Shown here piece after piece: positions 25,892 through 33,529 of a stretch of DNA of 64,000 bases. Positions within the stretch are counted from its first letter, which is position 1, and every line of letters starts with the position of its first letter. Both the position numbers and the translations under genes were made by a program. Under the pieces are notes generated by a model. It had not been told where the DNA came from. It saw nothing but the letters and a program-made list of their open reading frames with translations, and made no database searches. This DNA comes from Fredinandcohnia aciditolerans (GTDB taxonomy: Bacteria; Bacillota; Bacilli; Bacillales; Bacillaceae_L). The DNA lies in assembly GCA_003640645.1 (NCBI GenBank), contig QGHH01000018.1, forward strand, positions 1 through 64,000, written 5' to 3'.

Positions 25892-26009
25892 GATATCGGA
25901 CACAATTTTACAGATATCGGACAAAGAAAGAATTTTATCGGACATAAATTTCAATATATCGGACATTCCCGGCCAGATATCGGACATAACTCCCATTTTA
26001 TCGGACAAA
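25892..26009. repeat. Short phased direct repeats, TATCGGACA, exact 21-bp period
   Basis: TATCGGACA starts at 25894, 25915, 25936, 25957, 25978 and 25999. The other 12 bases of each unit vary freely. The period equals seven codons, so heptad-like peptides (ISD-x4) appear in open frames, but no start signal or homology supports them. It lies between the convergent pxpC and ywdI genes. Confidence 0.92.
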
Positions 26010-26035
26010 ACCCAAAAACAGATAAAAAAAGAGAC

Positions 26036-26058
26036 CTCTGTTTAGAAATCAAACAGAG
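26036..26058 (-). terminator. ywdI terminator
   Basis: Leftward CTCTGTTT, loop, AAACAGAG followed by GTCTCTTTTTTT; the stem includes the ywdI stop codon. Confidence 0.75.
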
Positions 26059-26341
26059 AATCTCCATTAGCATCGTCTTCCTCTAATTTTGTAGCGTTTT
26101 GGATTGTCGTTGTTTGCGGCATCGCAGGAATGGACTGCACAACCTGTCGCACTGGTTGTACAGGCACCGCCTCAACCCGCTTTCCCTCTGTTGGGGCCTC
26201 ATCCAACACAAGGTCACATAAGGTCCGAATGGCCATCAAACGCTCTCTCACCTTTTGTTCACTCTCTTCACTCTTTGCTCTCAACAATTCCTGCTGCATT
26301 TTATCTAAAATCTTATTCAAAGATATATTCACAAAGTTCAC
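26042..26341 (-). CDS. ywdI: YwdI family protein
   Basis: A 99-residue protein of the YwdI family. The N-terminal half is a highly charged helix (ISLNKILDKMQQELLRAKSEESEQKVRERLMAIRTLCDLVLDE), probably a coiled coil; the second half is low-complexity, rich in Pro, Val and Thr, and ends in DANGDSLFDF. Function is unknown. It follows the Cys-rich 70-residue gene by four bases on the same strand, so the two form an operon. In B. subtilis ywdI also lies close to ywdK and gerQ. Confidence 0.85.
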   Translation of the reverse strand: MNFVNISLNKILDKMQQELLRAKSEESEQKVRERLMAIRTLCDLVLDEAPTEGKRVEAVPVQPVRQVVQSIPAMPQTTTIQNATKLEEDDANGDSLFDF

Positions 26342-26345
26342 TCCT

Positions 26346-26558
26346 CTATGCCCGAATATCTACGTTGTAGGAAGGGGTTTGCTGTTGCTTGATATGCTTT
26401 TCCTCATACTTCATACAATGTACCCCAGAAGATCTAAAAACCGCTATAGAGGGCATTGCCTGCGTCTTAAAATTGAAGGCGCGACAGCCACGAGGAAATT
26501 TCGGTTCCCATGTCGTATAAAAATGCTTGCATTTTAAGCAATTGACTCGTTTTTGCAT
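26346..26558 (-). CDS. Small Cys-rich protein, probable zinc ribbon
   Basis: A 70-residue protein with CLKCKHFYTTWEPKFPRGC, then AFNFKTQAMPSIAVFRSSGVHC. Four cysteines (C-x2-C, a third 14 residues on and a fourth near residue 48) suggest one zinc site. From memory this family often carries a misleading 'uracil-DNA glycosylase' label because it neighbours ung; there is no glycosylase domain in 70 residues. It is the first gene of a two-gene unit with ywdI. The last 15 residues are variable. The biochemical role is unknown. Confidence 0.8.
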   Translation of the reverse strand: MQKRVNCLKCKHFYTTWEPKFPRGCRAFNFKTQAMPSIAVFRSSGVHCMKYEEKHIKQQQTPSYNVDIRA

Positions 26559-26696
26559 CCCTTCACTACCTTTGTAAAATCGATACTCCTATTTTCCCAT
26601 GAGCAATAGGGGTGCGTCAAACTCACATTTTGACAATCTAGCAATTCGCATATAGGCTTTTACAATCGGTTGCACACTTTTAGTCTAAGAGTATGA

Positions 26697-26724
26697 AAAA
26701 ACCCCTCAGATCGTCTCTGAGGGG
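26697..26724 (-). terminator. hup terminator
   Basis: Leftward CCCCTCAG-AGACGAT-CTGAGGGG then TTTTTTC. Confidence 0.92.
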
Positions 26725-26748
26725 CATTTGCGCAGGGATTATGTAATA

Positions 26749-27027
26749 TTACTTACCAGCTACTGCGTCTTTAAGAGCTTTACCTGGTTTGAATGCAGGT
26801 ACTTTGCTAGCTGCGATTTCGATTTCTTCACCAGTTTGTGGGTTGCGGCCTTTACGAGCAGCACGCTCACGAACTTCGAAGTTACCGAATCCGATTAATT
26901 GTACTTTATCTCCGCTACTTAATGCATTTTGAACTGCTTCAAATACTGCGTCAACAGCTTTTGTTGCATCTTTTTTAGATAGTTCTGCACTTTCAGCAAC
27001 TGCACTGATTAGTTCTGTTTTGTTCAT
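26749..27027 (-). CDS. hup: HU family DNA-binding protein (HBsu)
   Basis: A 92-residue nucleoid protein. [32 protein letters not shown] is the HU dimerisation part, and [43 protein letters not shown] contains the beta-arm with the conserved RNPQTG tip and the Pro that inserts between base pairs. ATG at 27027 is the normal HU start and follows AGGAGAG; a longer frame adds 21 unsupported residues. It stands alone with a strong terminator. HU binds DNA with little sequence preference and bends it, which is relevant to the helically phased repeats in this window only as a speculation. Confidence 0.96.
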   Translation of the reverse strand: MNKTELISAVAESAELSKKDATKAVDAVFEAVQNALSSGDKVQLIGFGNFEVRERAARKGRNPQTGEEIEIAASKVPAFKPGKALKDAVAGK

Positions 27028-27292
27028 TTTAAAATTCTCCTCTCCAAATAAGCACATATTCTTTTTACCACTTTTTTCATAGGTTCGCAAGAATTTAGGC
27101 TAAATTCATCCTATTAAACTGGTGGTATAAGTATTACATCACTAGATTAGCCAAAAAACAAGCGTTTCAAACCAAAAAAACTGAATTAAATAAAAATCTT
27201 TTAAAATGTTGTTACTACCAAGTTTTACCTTATCTCTAGATTTTATACTAGGGAATACTATAAAAAATTACATGACGAAAGGAGTGTCCCTA

Positions 27293-27571
27293 TTGGCACG
27301 AAAAAAACGTCGACCACTCATTCCTGAAGCAAGAGAAGGGCTTGACCAACTCAAAGCAAATGTAATGCGAAAACAAGGCTACAAAACAGATCCATCTAAC
27401 CCTGACAGCGTAAAATACGAAGTCGCAAAGGAACTGGGGATTCCATTAAAGGAAGACTACAACGGAAACCTCACGTCCAAGCAAGCAGGCAAAGTCGGTG
27501 GCAACATCGGTGGCAATATGGTTAAAGAAATGATCCGCATGGCGCAAGAAAACTTAAATAAACGCGGGTAA
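27293..27571 (+). CDS. Alpha/beta-type small acid-soluble spore protein, extended
   Basis: A 92-residue DNA-binding spore protein. It matches the SASP pattern PEAREGLDQLKANV ... KYEVAKELGIPLKED ... GKVGGNIGGNMVKEMIRMAQENL; KYEVAKELG contains the usual GPR protease cleavage region and the C-terminal block is the conserved DNA-binding helix. It exceeds the common 60-72 residues because of a Lys/Arg-rich N-terminus (ARKKRRPLI) and about 17 extra residues (RKQGYKTDPSNPDSV) between the two conserved helices. The TTG start at 27293 follows AAAGGAG with good spacing; the upstream in-frame ATG is at the ribosome-binding site. A 47-residue gene follows 12 bases later. Confidence 0.88.
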   Translation: MARKKRRPLIPEAREGLDQLKANVMRKQGYKTDPSNPDSVKYEVAKELGIPLKEDYNGNLTSKQAGKVGGNIGGNMVKEMIRMAQENLNKRG

Positions 27572-27583
27572 GGTGGTGTTCGT

Positions 27584-27727
27584 ATGGATAAAAAGAAAAA
27601 CCGTGATGGTCAATCCAATCATAGCCAATACAAAGTTGCCAAAGGCCCGAAAGCAAGAGAGTCTGGCTATGAGGCAACCTATGAATACACAACTGGTAAT
27701 GAAGTAGGAGAGCCAGATCATAAATAA
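27584..27727 (+). CDS. Hypothetical 47-residue hydrophilic protein
   Basis: An ATG at 27584 preceded by AAGGTGGTG gives MDKKKNRDGQSNHSQYKV ... EYTTGNEVGEPDHK, 47 residues, stop at 27727. It is highly charged, without membrane segments or Cys. It starts 12 bases after the SASP stop and ends just before a terminator, so it is most likely the second gene of a sporulation operon. I do not recognise the family. Confidence 0.65.
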   Translation: MDKKKNRDGQSNHSQYKVAKGPKARESGYEATYEYTTGNEVGEPDHK

Positions 27728-27739
27728 CTCACTCAAAAT

Positions 27740-27766
27740 CCCCTATGCCTTACTTAAGCATAGGGG
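27740..27766. terminator. Terminator after the SASP operon
   Basis: CCCCTATGC-loop-GCATAGGGG followed by TCTTTAAATT; it also separates the convergent GH13 gene. Confidence 0.85.
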
Positions 27767-27774
27767 TCTTTAAA

Positions 27775-29436
27775 TTAACCTAACCGATATACTCGTGCCT
27801 CATACGCTCTTAATTCTATTGAATCTGTAGCCTCGTGTGCATCGATATAATAATTTGCCAACATTAGCCTATCATGCCTAAATTCACCTTCTGGCAGACG
27901 ACAAATGGCATTTTCTTGAGATAGATTCGTTACAACAATCACTTTCTGATCGCCTAGCGTGCGTGTGTATACATATAGCTGTGGGTCTTCGGCTAGTAAT
28001 AAGTCATACTCACCATACGTGAATACTTTATTCGCCTTTTTCAAAGCAATCATTTTTTTATAAAAATGCAGCACAGAATCTTCATCTGCCTGCTGGTTTT
28101 CAACATTAATTTCCACGAAATTTGGATTAACACCCATCCATGGTTCTCCTGTTGTAAAGCCTGCGTTTTCGGTATTGGACCACTGCATTGGAGTACGTGA
28201 GTTATCCCTACTTGTCGCCCAGATGACCTCCATAATCTCCTCATGCGGGACACCCTCAGAGCGCTTTTCATGATACAAGTTTTTTGTTGCCACATCATCA
28301 TATTCTTCGATGGATTGGAATTGAACATTTGTCATTCCAATTTCTTGCCCCTGGTAAATGAAAGGAGTTCCTTGCATGAAAAAGTACATGGCACCTAGCG
28401 CCGTTGCACTTTCCTTCCAATAGTCCTTATCATTTCCCCAATTAGATACGACACGTGTTTGATCATGGTTCTCGATAAACAATGCATTCCAGCCCATGTT
28501 TTCTAGTCCCTTTTGCCATCTCGTAAGAACTTGTTTGAGCCCGACCACATCAAGTTTTTGTTTCTCTTCATCCCATAGGCCTAAATGTTCGAACTGGAAC
28601 ACCATATTGAATTTTCCTTGTTCCTCGCCAACCCATTCTTCTGCATCCTCGACACTTACACCATTTGCTTCACCAACTGTCATAATGTCGTATTTGGCAA
28701 AGGTTTCTTTCTTTAATTCTTGTAAAAATTCTTGAATCCCGGGACGATTCATATGGCCGTCGAAAGAAGAAACATACTTTAGACCAGTTGGATTTGGCAG
28801 ATCAGGGAAACCCGGTACTTTTTTAATATGACTAATCGCATCTACCCGGAAACCATCAATGCCTTTATCGAGCCACCAATTAATCATGCGGTATAACTCT
28901 GTGCGAACCTCCGTGTTCTCCCAATTGAGATCAGGCTGCTTTGTAGAAAAAATATGCATGTAATATTGACCAGTCTCTTCATCAAAATCCCATGCCGGCC
29001 CCCCGAATATACTTTCCCAGTTATTTGGCTCTTTTCCATCTTTTCCATCATGCCAAATATACCAATCCCGCTTTGGGTTATCCTTTGAAGAACGAGATTC
29101 GATAAACCAGGGGTGTTCATCACTTGTATGGTTAATAACTAAATCAATAATGAGTTTCATCCCACGCTTATGGGTTTCCTCTAGTAATTCATCAAAATCA
29201 GCCATCGTTCCAAAGTCAGCCATGATGTCTTGATAATCGCTAATATCATAGCCGTTATCATCATTGGGTGATTTGTAAACAGGGCAAATCCAAATTACAT
29301 CGATCCCCAGATCTTTTACATAATCTAATTTGGATATAATCCCCTGTAGATCACCGATACCGTCACCATTTGAATCCATAAAGCTTCTTGGATAGATCTG
29401 ATAGGCAATTGCTTCCTTCCACCATGCTTGCTTCAT
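27775..29436 (-). CDS. GH13 alpha-glucosidase (oligo-1,6-glucosidase family), paralogue 1
   Basis: A 553-residue cytoplasmic glycoside hydrolase that releases glucose from short alpha-glucosides. The GH13_31 motifs are complete: DLVINHTSDEH, GFRVDAIS with nucleophile D199, MTVGEANG with acid/base E256, and ENHDQTR with D326. The residue after the nucleophile is Ala200, where isomaltases have Val and maltases usually Thr, so the linkage preference is uncertain. The C-terminal beta domain ends ELRAYEARVYRLG. It follows paralogue 2 by 46 bases on the same strand, in a unit with a LacI regulator and a MalEFG-type importer. No signal peptide. Confidence 0.93.
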   Translation of the reverse strand: MKQAWWKEAIAYQIYPRSFMDSNGDGIGDLQGIISKLDYVKDLGIDVIWICPVYKSPNDDNGYDISDYQDIMADFGTMADFDELLEETHKRGMKLIIDLVINHTSDEHPWFIESRSSKDNPKRDWYIWHDGKDGKEPNNWESIFGGPAWDFDEETGQYYMHIFSTKQPDLNWENTEVRTELYRMINWWLDKGIDGFRVDAISHIKKVPGFPDLPNPTGLKYVSSFDGHMNRPGIQEFLQELKKETFAKYDIMTVGEANGVSVEDAEEWVGEEQGKFNMVFQFEHLGLWDEEKQKLDVVGLKQVLTRWQKGLENMGWNALFIENHDQTRVVSNWGNDKDYWKESATALGAMYFFMQGTPFIYQGQEIGMTNVQFQSIEEYDDVATKNLYHEKRSEGVPHEEIMEVIWATSRDNSRTPMQWSNTENAGFTTGEPWMGVNPNFVEINVENQQADEDSVLHFYKKMIALKKANKVFTYGEYDLLLAEDPQLYVYTRTLGDQKVIVVTNLSQENAICRLPEGEFRHDRLMLANYYIDAHEATDSIELRAYEARVYRLG

Positions 29437-29482
29437 TTTTGTATCCTCTCTTCCCTTCTACAGATGGTACTCAAATCCACCT

Positions 29483-31168
29483 TCAAATCGTTAACCGATA
29501 CACTCTTGCCTCATATGGCTTTAATTCTATTCTTTCAATTGATTCATTTTGATTGACATCATAATTGCCAATCAATAGTTCCTGTGATTTGTAGCTACAC
29601 TCTTCTGGCAACTCAAATAATGTATGTTCATTTGAAAAATTCAGTACTACCAGTAACTTTTCATCAGCTAATATTCTAGTATACGCATAAATCGTTGGAT
29701 GCTCCGGCAACAGCAGGTCATAAGTACCATATACCATAATCTCATGCTGCTTTCGTAACTCAATCAATCTTTTATAATAATGAAAAACAGAATTTGGATC
29801 ATCCACTTGTTTAGCCGCATTAATGTCCCGGTAATTCGGATTCACCGAAATCCATGGAGTGCCTGTCGTAAACCCAGCATTCTCACTTTCGTCCCATTGC
29901 ATAGGGGTACGCGCATTGTCTCTTCCTTTTGCATAGATAGACTGCATAATTTGCTCTGGAGCCACGCCTGCATCTACCTTTTCCTTATACATATTTAGGG
30001 TTTCGATGTCCTTATAATCGTCAATGGAATCAAACTGAACATTCGTCATCCCAAGTTCTTCACCTTGATATATATATGGAGTTCCCTGCAACATATGCAA
30101 AAACGTTCCAAGCATCTTTGCTGACTCTAACCAATACTCACCGTCATCACCAAATCTAGACACCATCCTAGGCTGATCATGATTATTTAAATACAAACTG
30201 TTCCAGCCAGAGCCTTCCAGACCTTTTTGCCATTTGGTAAACGTTTGTTTCAAATCTAGTAGATTTAATGGTCGCAAATCCCATTTTCCTGTTGGACCTG
30301 AATCTAAATCCATATGTTCAAATTGGAAGACCATGTTTAGCTCATTACGGTCCGAACCTGTAAACTTTTGCGCTTCTTCTGTGTCGACACCCGGCATTTC
30401 GCCAACAGTCATAATGTCGTATTTCGATAACACTTGTTGGTTCATTTCCTGTAAAAATTCATGGATTCGAGGTCCATTCATATAATAAGGTGCACCTGAA
30501 GCATATTTTTTTCCTTCCTGCGGTTCACCATCTGGTAGCGCTGGAACTTTTGAAATTAAATTGATGACGTCCATTCGGAATCCATCTATTCCTTTTTCAA
30601 GCCAAAAAGTCATAAGGTCATAGACTTCCTCACGAACTTTAGGATTCTCCCAGTTTAGATCAGGCTGTTTATTACTAAATAAATGTAAATAGTATTCATC
30701 CGTTTGCTCATCATATCGCCACGCTGAACCACTAAAGAATGACTCCCAATTATTCGGTTCCTTACCATCTTTAGCAGGACGCCAAATGTAGTAGTCACGG
30801 TAAGGGTTATCCTTTGATTTTCTGGATTCCTGGAACCACTTATGCTCATCTGACGAATGATTTACGACTAGATCCATCATTAGCTTCATGCCGCGATTAT
30901 GCATCTGCGAAAGTAGCTCTTCCCAATCAGCCATCGTGCCAAATTCATCCATGATCTCACAGTAGTTGCTAATATCATAGCCATTATCATCATTAGGGGA
31001 TTCATAGACAGGGGAGAGCCAAATTACATCAACACCAAGGTCTTTTAGATAATCAAGCTTTTCGGTAATTCCCTTAAGGTCTCCAATTCCGTCGCCATTT
31101 GTATCCTTAAAGCTTCTTGGGTAAATTTGATACACAACACTTTCTTTCCACCATGTTTTGTTTTCCAT
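29483..31168 (-). CDS. GH13 alpha-glucosidase (oligo-1,6-glucosidase family), paralogue 2
   Basis: A 561-residue cytoplasmic GH13 enzyme related to paralogue 1 over its whole length. Motifs: DLVVNHSSDEH, GFRMDVINLIS with nucleophile D200 followed by Val201, MTVGEMPG with E257, NNHDQPR with D331. Val after the nucleophile is the known mark of alpha-1,6 specificity in oligo-1,6-glucosidases. ATG at 31168 gives MENKTWWKES in register with paralogue 1; a GTG 15 bases upstream is an alternative. The edge of dispersed element A copy 2 reaches to within 17 bases of this start. Confidence 0.93.
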   Translation of the reverse strand: MENKTWWKESVVYQIYPRSFKDTNGDGIGDLKGITEKLDYLKDLGVDVIWLSPVYESPNDDNGYDISNYCEIMDEFGTMADWEELLSQMHNRGMKLMMDLVVNHSSDEHKWFQESRKSKDNPYRDYYIWRPAKDGKEPNNWESFFSGSAWRYDEQTDEYYLHLFSNKQPDLNWENPKVREEVYDLMTFWLEKGIDGFRMDVINLISKVPALPDGEPQEGKKYASGAPYYMNGPRIHEFLQEMNQQVLSKYDIMTVGEMPGVDTEEAQKFTGSDRNELNMVFQFEHMDLDSGPTGKWDLRPLNLLDLKQTFTKWQKGLEGSGWNSLYLNNHDQPRMVSRFGDDGEYWLESAKMLGTFLHMLQGTPYIYQGEELGMTNVQFDSIDDYKDIETLNMYKEKVDAGVAPEQIMQSIYAKGRDNARTPMQWDESENAGFTTGTPWISVNPNYRDINAAKQVDDPNSVFHYYKRLIELRKQHEIMVYGTYDLLLPEHPTIYAYTRILADEKLLVVLNFSNEHTLFELPEECSYKSQELLIGNYDVNQNESIERIELKPYEARVYRLTI

Positions 31169-31184
31169 TTCCCATAAACTCACT

Positions 31185-31473
31185 TTCTAGAGGATGTTTA
31201 AAAAGTGCGGTAAAAATGACACATCGAATTTCTGCAAACACTGCACCGATAACAGAGTAATAACTAGGTTATGCGCTTGCGTCTGCTAGTTAATTCAGGA
31301 AGTCAATTCCTCAGCGCAAGGTTGCAAGGATGTTAAACTCAAGCAGTTGCCTCGCTCCGCTACTCGGGAGCTCAAGCCGCCTTGACTTCGACGCACAGGA
31401 AGTGCTAGTGTCGACAAGACATTAGGCCGTGGCGTTTTTGTCGACGCGGTCCTTTTTATCCTCCTTTTTAAAC
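31185..31473. mobile_element. Dispersed element A, copy 2 (MITE-like)
   Basis: It matches 1911-2143 from TTTCTAGAGGATGTT to the CCTCC-rich right end, with imperfect terminal inverted repeats (GTTTAAAAAG at each end). It is about 55 bases longer than copy 1 because of an inserted hairpin block (about 31387-31445) containing GACGCACAGGAAGTGC and GGCCGTGGCG, related in sequence to hairpins in elements B2 and C. It lies between the lacI stop and the GH13 start. Confidence 0.82.
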
Positions 31474-31481
31474 CTTCATTT

Positions 31482-32501
31482 TTATTTAATCCTTACGCAC
31501 GACTTCCGTTCAATTAGTTTTGCCGGTATCGTAATCCGCTTTGGTAAGACATCTGGATTTTTTATTTTTTCAATCAAACAGCTTGCACCTTCAACTCCCA
31601 GTTGAAAAATATCAATATCCACTGAGGTGAGGGGAGGCTTCGAATATTCAGCCAGTAGTACGTTGTTAAAGCTTGCAATGGAAACGTCCTCTGGGACGCG
31701 AATATTCAATTCTTCAAAGTGACTCATCAATTCAATCGCGATAAAATCATCTGTACAAACCAATGCTGTAGGTGTTTTAACCGAACTTAAAAAAGATATA
31801 ATCGCTTCTTTGCCTTTATTTATCGTACTCTTTTGAACGATATAGTCCTCATTAAAAGAGATCCCAGCCTCGCTTAGCGCTTGTTTGTATCCTTCAAGTC
31901 GATCGAGCATAAACACGAAGTCGCCATCATAGCCGACAAATGCAATTTTCGTATGGCCTAAGGCAATCAAATAGTCCGTTACGACCTTCGTGATGTAGAT
32001 ATTGTCATTGTCGACATACGTGACTCGTTCTGCACCTATCACAGGTCGACCAATCACTGTAAACGGAAAATCGATCTTTTGTAAATACTTGATAATACGA
32101 TCATCTGTCCGCGAATAGAGGAGAATTAAGCCATCTACACGGCGACCTTGGACCATCCCAACAACTTCTTCATAAATCTCATCTTCCGTTCCAGCTGTCG
32201 AAAGGTACAATCCATACTTATGTTCACGTGCTTGTACGCTGATCCCTCTAATCACTTCCGGGAAAAACGGATCTTGAAGCACATGGGATGCTGAGAATGG
32301 CATCACAACCCCAATGGTTGCTGTGCTATTCACCGCTAAGCTTCGTGCTGTAAAATTAGGATGATACCCGAGCTTATCCATCGCTTCACGTACTCGTTTT
32401 TTCGTTTCTTCACTAATTCGAGGGTTATTTGCTATGACCCTTGAGACAGTGGAAGGCGAGACATTTGCCTCTTTTGCAACATCTTTTATTGTAATAGCCA
32501 T
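31482..32501 (-). CDS. LacI family transcriptional regulator
   Basis: A 339-residue repressor. MAITIKDVAKEANVSPSTVSRVIANN is a canonical LacI helix-turn-helix followed by the hinge helix (NFTARSLAVNSTATIG), and the rest is a sugar-binding type-1 domain with the final PPLTSVDIDIFQLGVEGASCLIEKI. ATG at 32501 is set by the family start; GGAGGG precedes it. It lies between the importer genes and the two alpha-glucosidase genes and should control them in response to an alpha-glucoside; a matching operator-like dyad is at 36034-36045. Confidence 0.94.
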   Translation of the reverse strand: MAITIKDVAKEANVSPSTVSRVIANNPRISEETKKRVREAMDKLGYHPNFTARSLAVNSTATIGVVMPFSASHVLQDPFFPEVIRGISVQAREHKYGLYLSTAGTEDEIYEEVVGMVQGRRVDGLILLYSRTDDRIIKYLQKIDFPFTVIGRPVIGAERVTYVDNDNIYITKVVTDYLIALGHTKIAFVGYDGDFVFMLDRLEGYKQALSEAGISFNEDYIVQKSTINKGKEAIISFLSSVKTPTALVCTDDFIAIELMSHFEELNIRVPEDVSIASFNNVLLAEYSKPPLTSVDIDIFQLGVEGASCLIEKIKNPDVLPKRITIPAKLIERKSCVRIK

Positions 32502-32517
32502 ACATACCCTCCATATT

Positions 32518-32640
32518 AGAAAAGCGCAAGGTGCCCGTTTATCGGCTGCAAGCACAAGAAAATCACTGACAGAAGGCGTTCTTTACCTTCAGAAGCGGTT
32601 AGCTTGTTATTTCGAGCCGATGGCGCCTGGAGCTGACATC
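32518..32640. repeat. Dispersed element D, copy 3
   Basis: Framework AAAAGCGCAAGGTGCCCG, GGCTGCAAGCACAAGAAAA, AGAAGG/CCTTC, GAGCCGATGGCGCCTGGAGCTGACA. It is parallel to copies 1 and 2. It separates the malG-like gene from lacI and ends right before the lacI ribosome-binding site. Confidence 0.75.
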
Positions 32641-32707
32641 AAAAAGCTTGTGATATTTCGTTTCATTTTATATAAAAGGAATCAATTCAATCCTTCGTTA
32701 TCAATAA

Positions 32708-33529
32708 TTATTTTACGGAACCCTCTGCAATTCCTTTGATAATGTGTTTTTGCATGAAGAAGTACACAAGTATCACTGGAATAATCGCAAGCGTTAATCC
32801 TGCTAGGGCTAAATGCCATTGTTTCGTATATTGACCAAAGAAGAAGAACATCTTCAATGGAATCGTATGCATTCCTTCTTGGTTAATGACTAGAGATGGT
32901 AATAGATAGTCATTCCAAATCCAAATAATATTCAAAATTGCTACTGTTACTGAAATTGGCTTCAACATCGGGAAAATGATGTGCCAGAAAATTTGCCATC
33001 TGTTTGCACCATCAATGGTGGCCGCTTCATCCAATGATTTTGAGATTCCTTGTAAGGACCCGTGATATAAGAAAATCGATAAACTACTACCAAAGCCAAG
33101 ATACATAAAAACGATTCCAAAACGGTTTAATAGTTCCATTTTACCAAACAGGGATACTAATGGAATCATGACGGATTGGAATGGAATCAGCATAGCTGCG
33201 ATAAAAAGGAAGAAAACGAGACCACTCACTTTTCCTTTGCGACGATTTAATGCATATGCTGCCATCGATGAAAAAAGAATAATTACCGCAACTCCTAAAA
33301 CCGTAATTAGTACAGAGTTAAAGAATGTACGGATAAAATCGAGCTCTTCGAATGCTTGAACATAGTTATCAAATGTAAATACATCCGGAAGTTTTAGCGT
33401 ATCTGTAAAAATTTCACGTTTTGTTTTAAATGAGTTTACGATCATCAAATAGAAAGGGGAGAGCCAAATTAGGCCAAGGACAATGCCTAGAATTTCAAGC
33501 AAATATAATTTTCTTTTTTTACTTTTCAT
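32708..33529 (-). CDS. Maltooligosaccharide-type ABC permease (MalG-like)
   Basis: A 273-residue membrane protein with about six hydrophobic segments. The EAA loop GISKSLDEAATIDGANRWQIFWHIIFPMLKP is the ATPase-docking motif of carbohydrate permeases. The C-terminus FMQKHIIKGIAEGSVK is typical of MalG/CUT1 proteins. It overlaps the malF-like gene by one base (TAATG). It pairs with MalF-like to import oligosaccharides; no ATPase gene is linked, so a shared MsmX-type ATPase is likely. Confidence 0.93.
   Translation of the reverse strand: MKSKKRKLYLLEILGIVLGLIWLSPFYLMIVNSFKTKREIFTDTLKLPDVFTFDNYVQAFEELDFIRTFFNSVLITVLGVAVIILFSSMAAYALNRRKGKVSGLVFFLFIAAMLIPFQSVMIPLVSLFGKMELLNRFGIVFMYLGFGSSLSIFLYHGSLQGISKSLDEAATIDGANRWQIFWHIIFPMLKPISVTVAILNIIWIWNDYLLPSLVINQEGMHTIPLKMFFFFGQYTKQWHLALAGLTLAIIPVILVYFFMQKHIIKGIAEGSVK

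Noticed and set aside
16863-26009. Short phased repeats as CRISPR-like arrays
   Set aside because: Repeats of 7-12 bases with 8-13-base fillers are far below CRISPR repeat and spacer sizes.
25851-26045. A 64-residue protein with ISD heptad repeats
   Set aside because: It arises because 21 bp equals seven codons; no start signal, and two frames show similar heptads.
26346-26558. Uracil-DNA glycosylase
   Set aside because: Seventy residues with four Cys cannot hold the glycosylase fold; the label seems to come from neighbouring genes in other genomes.
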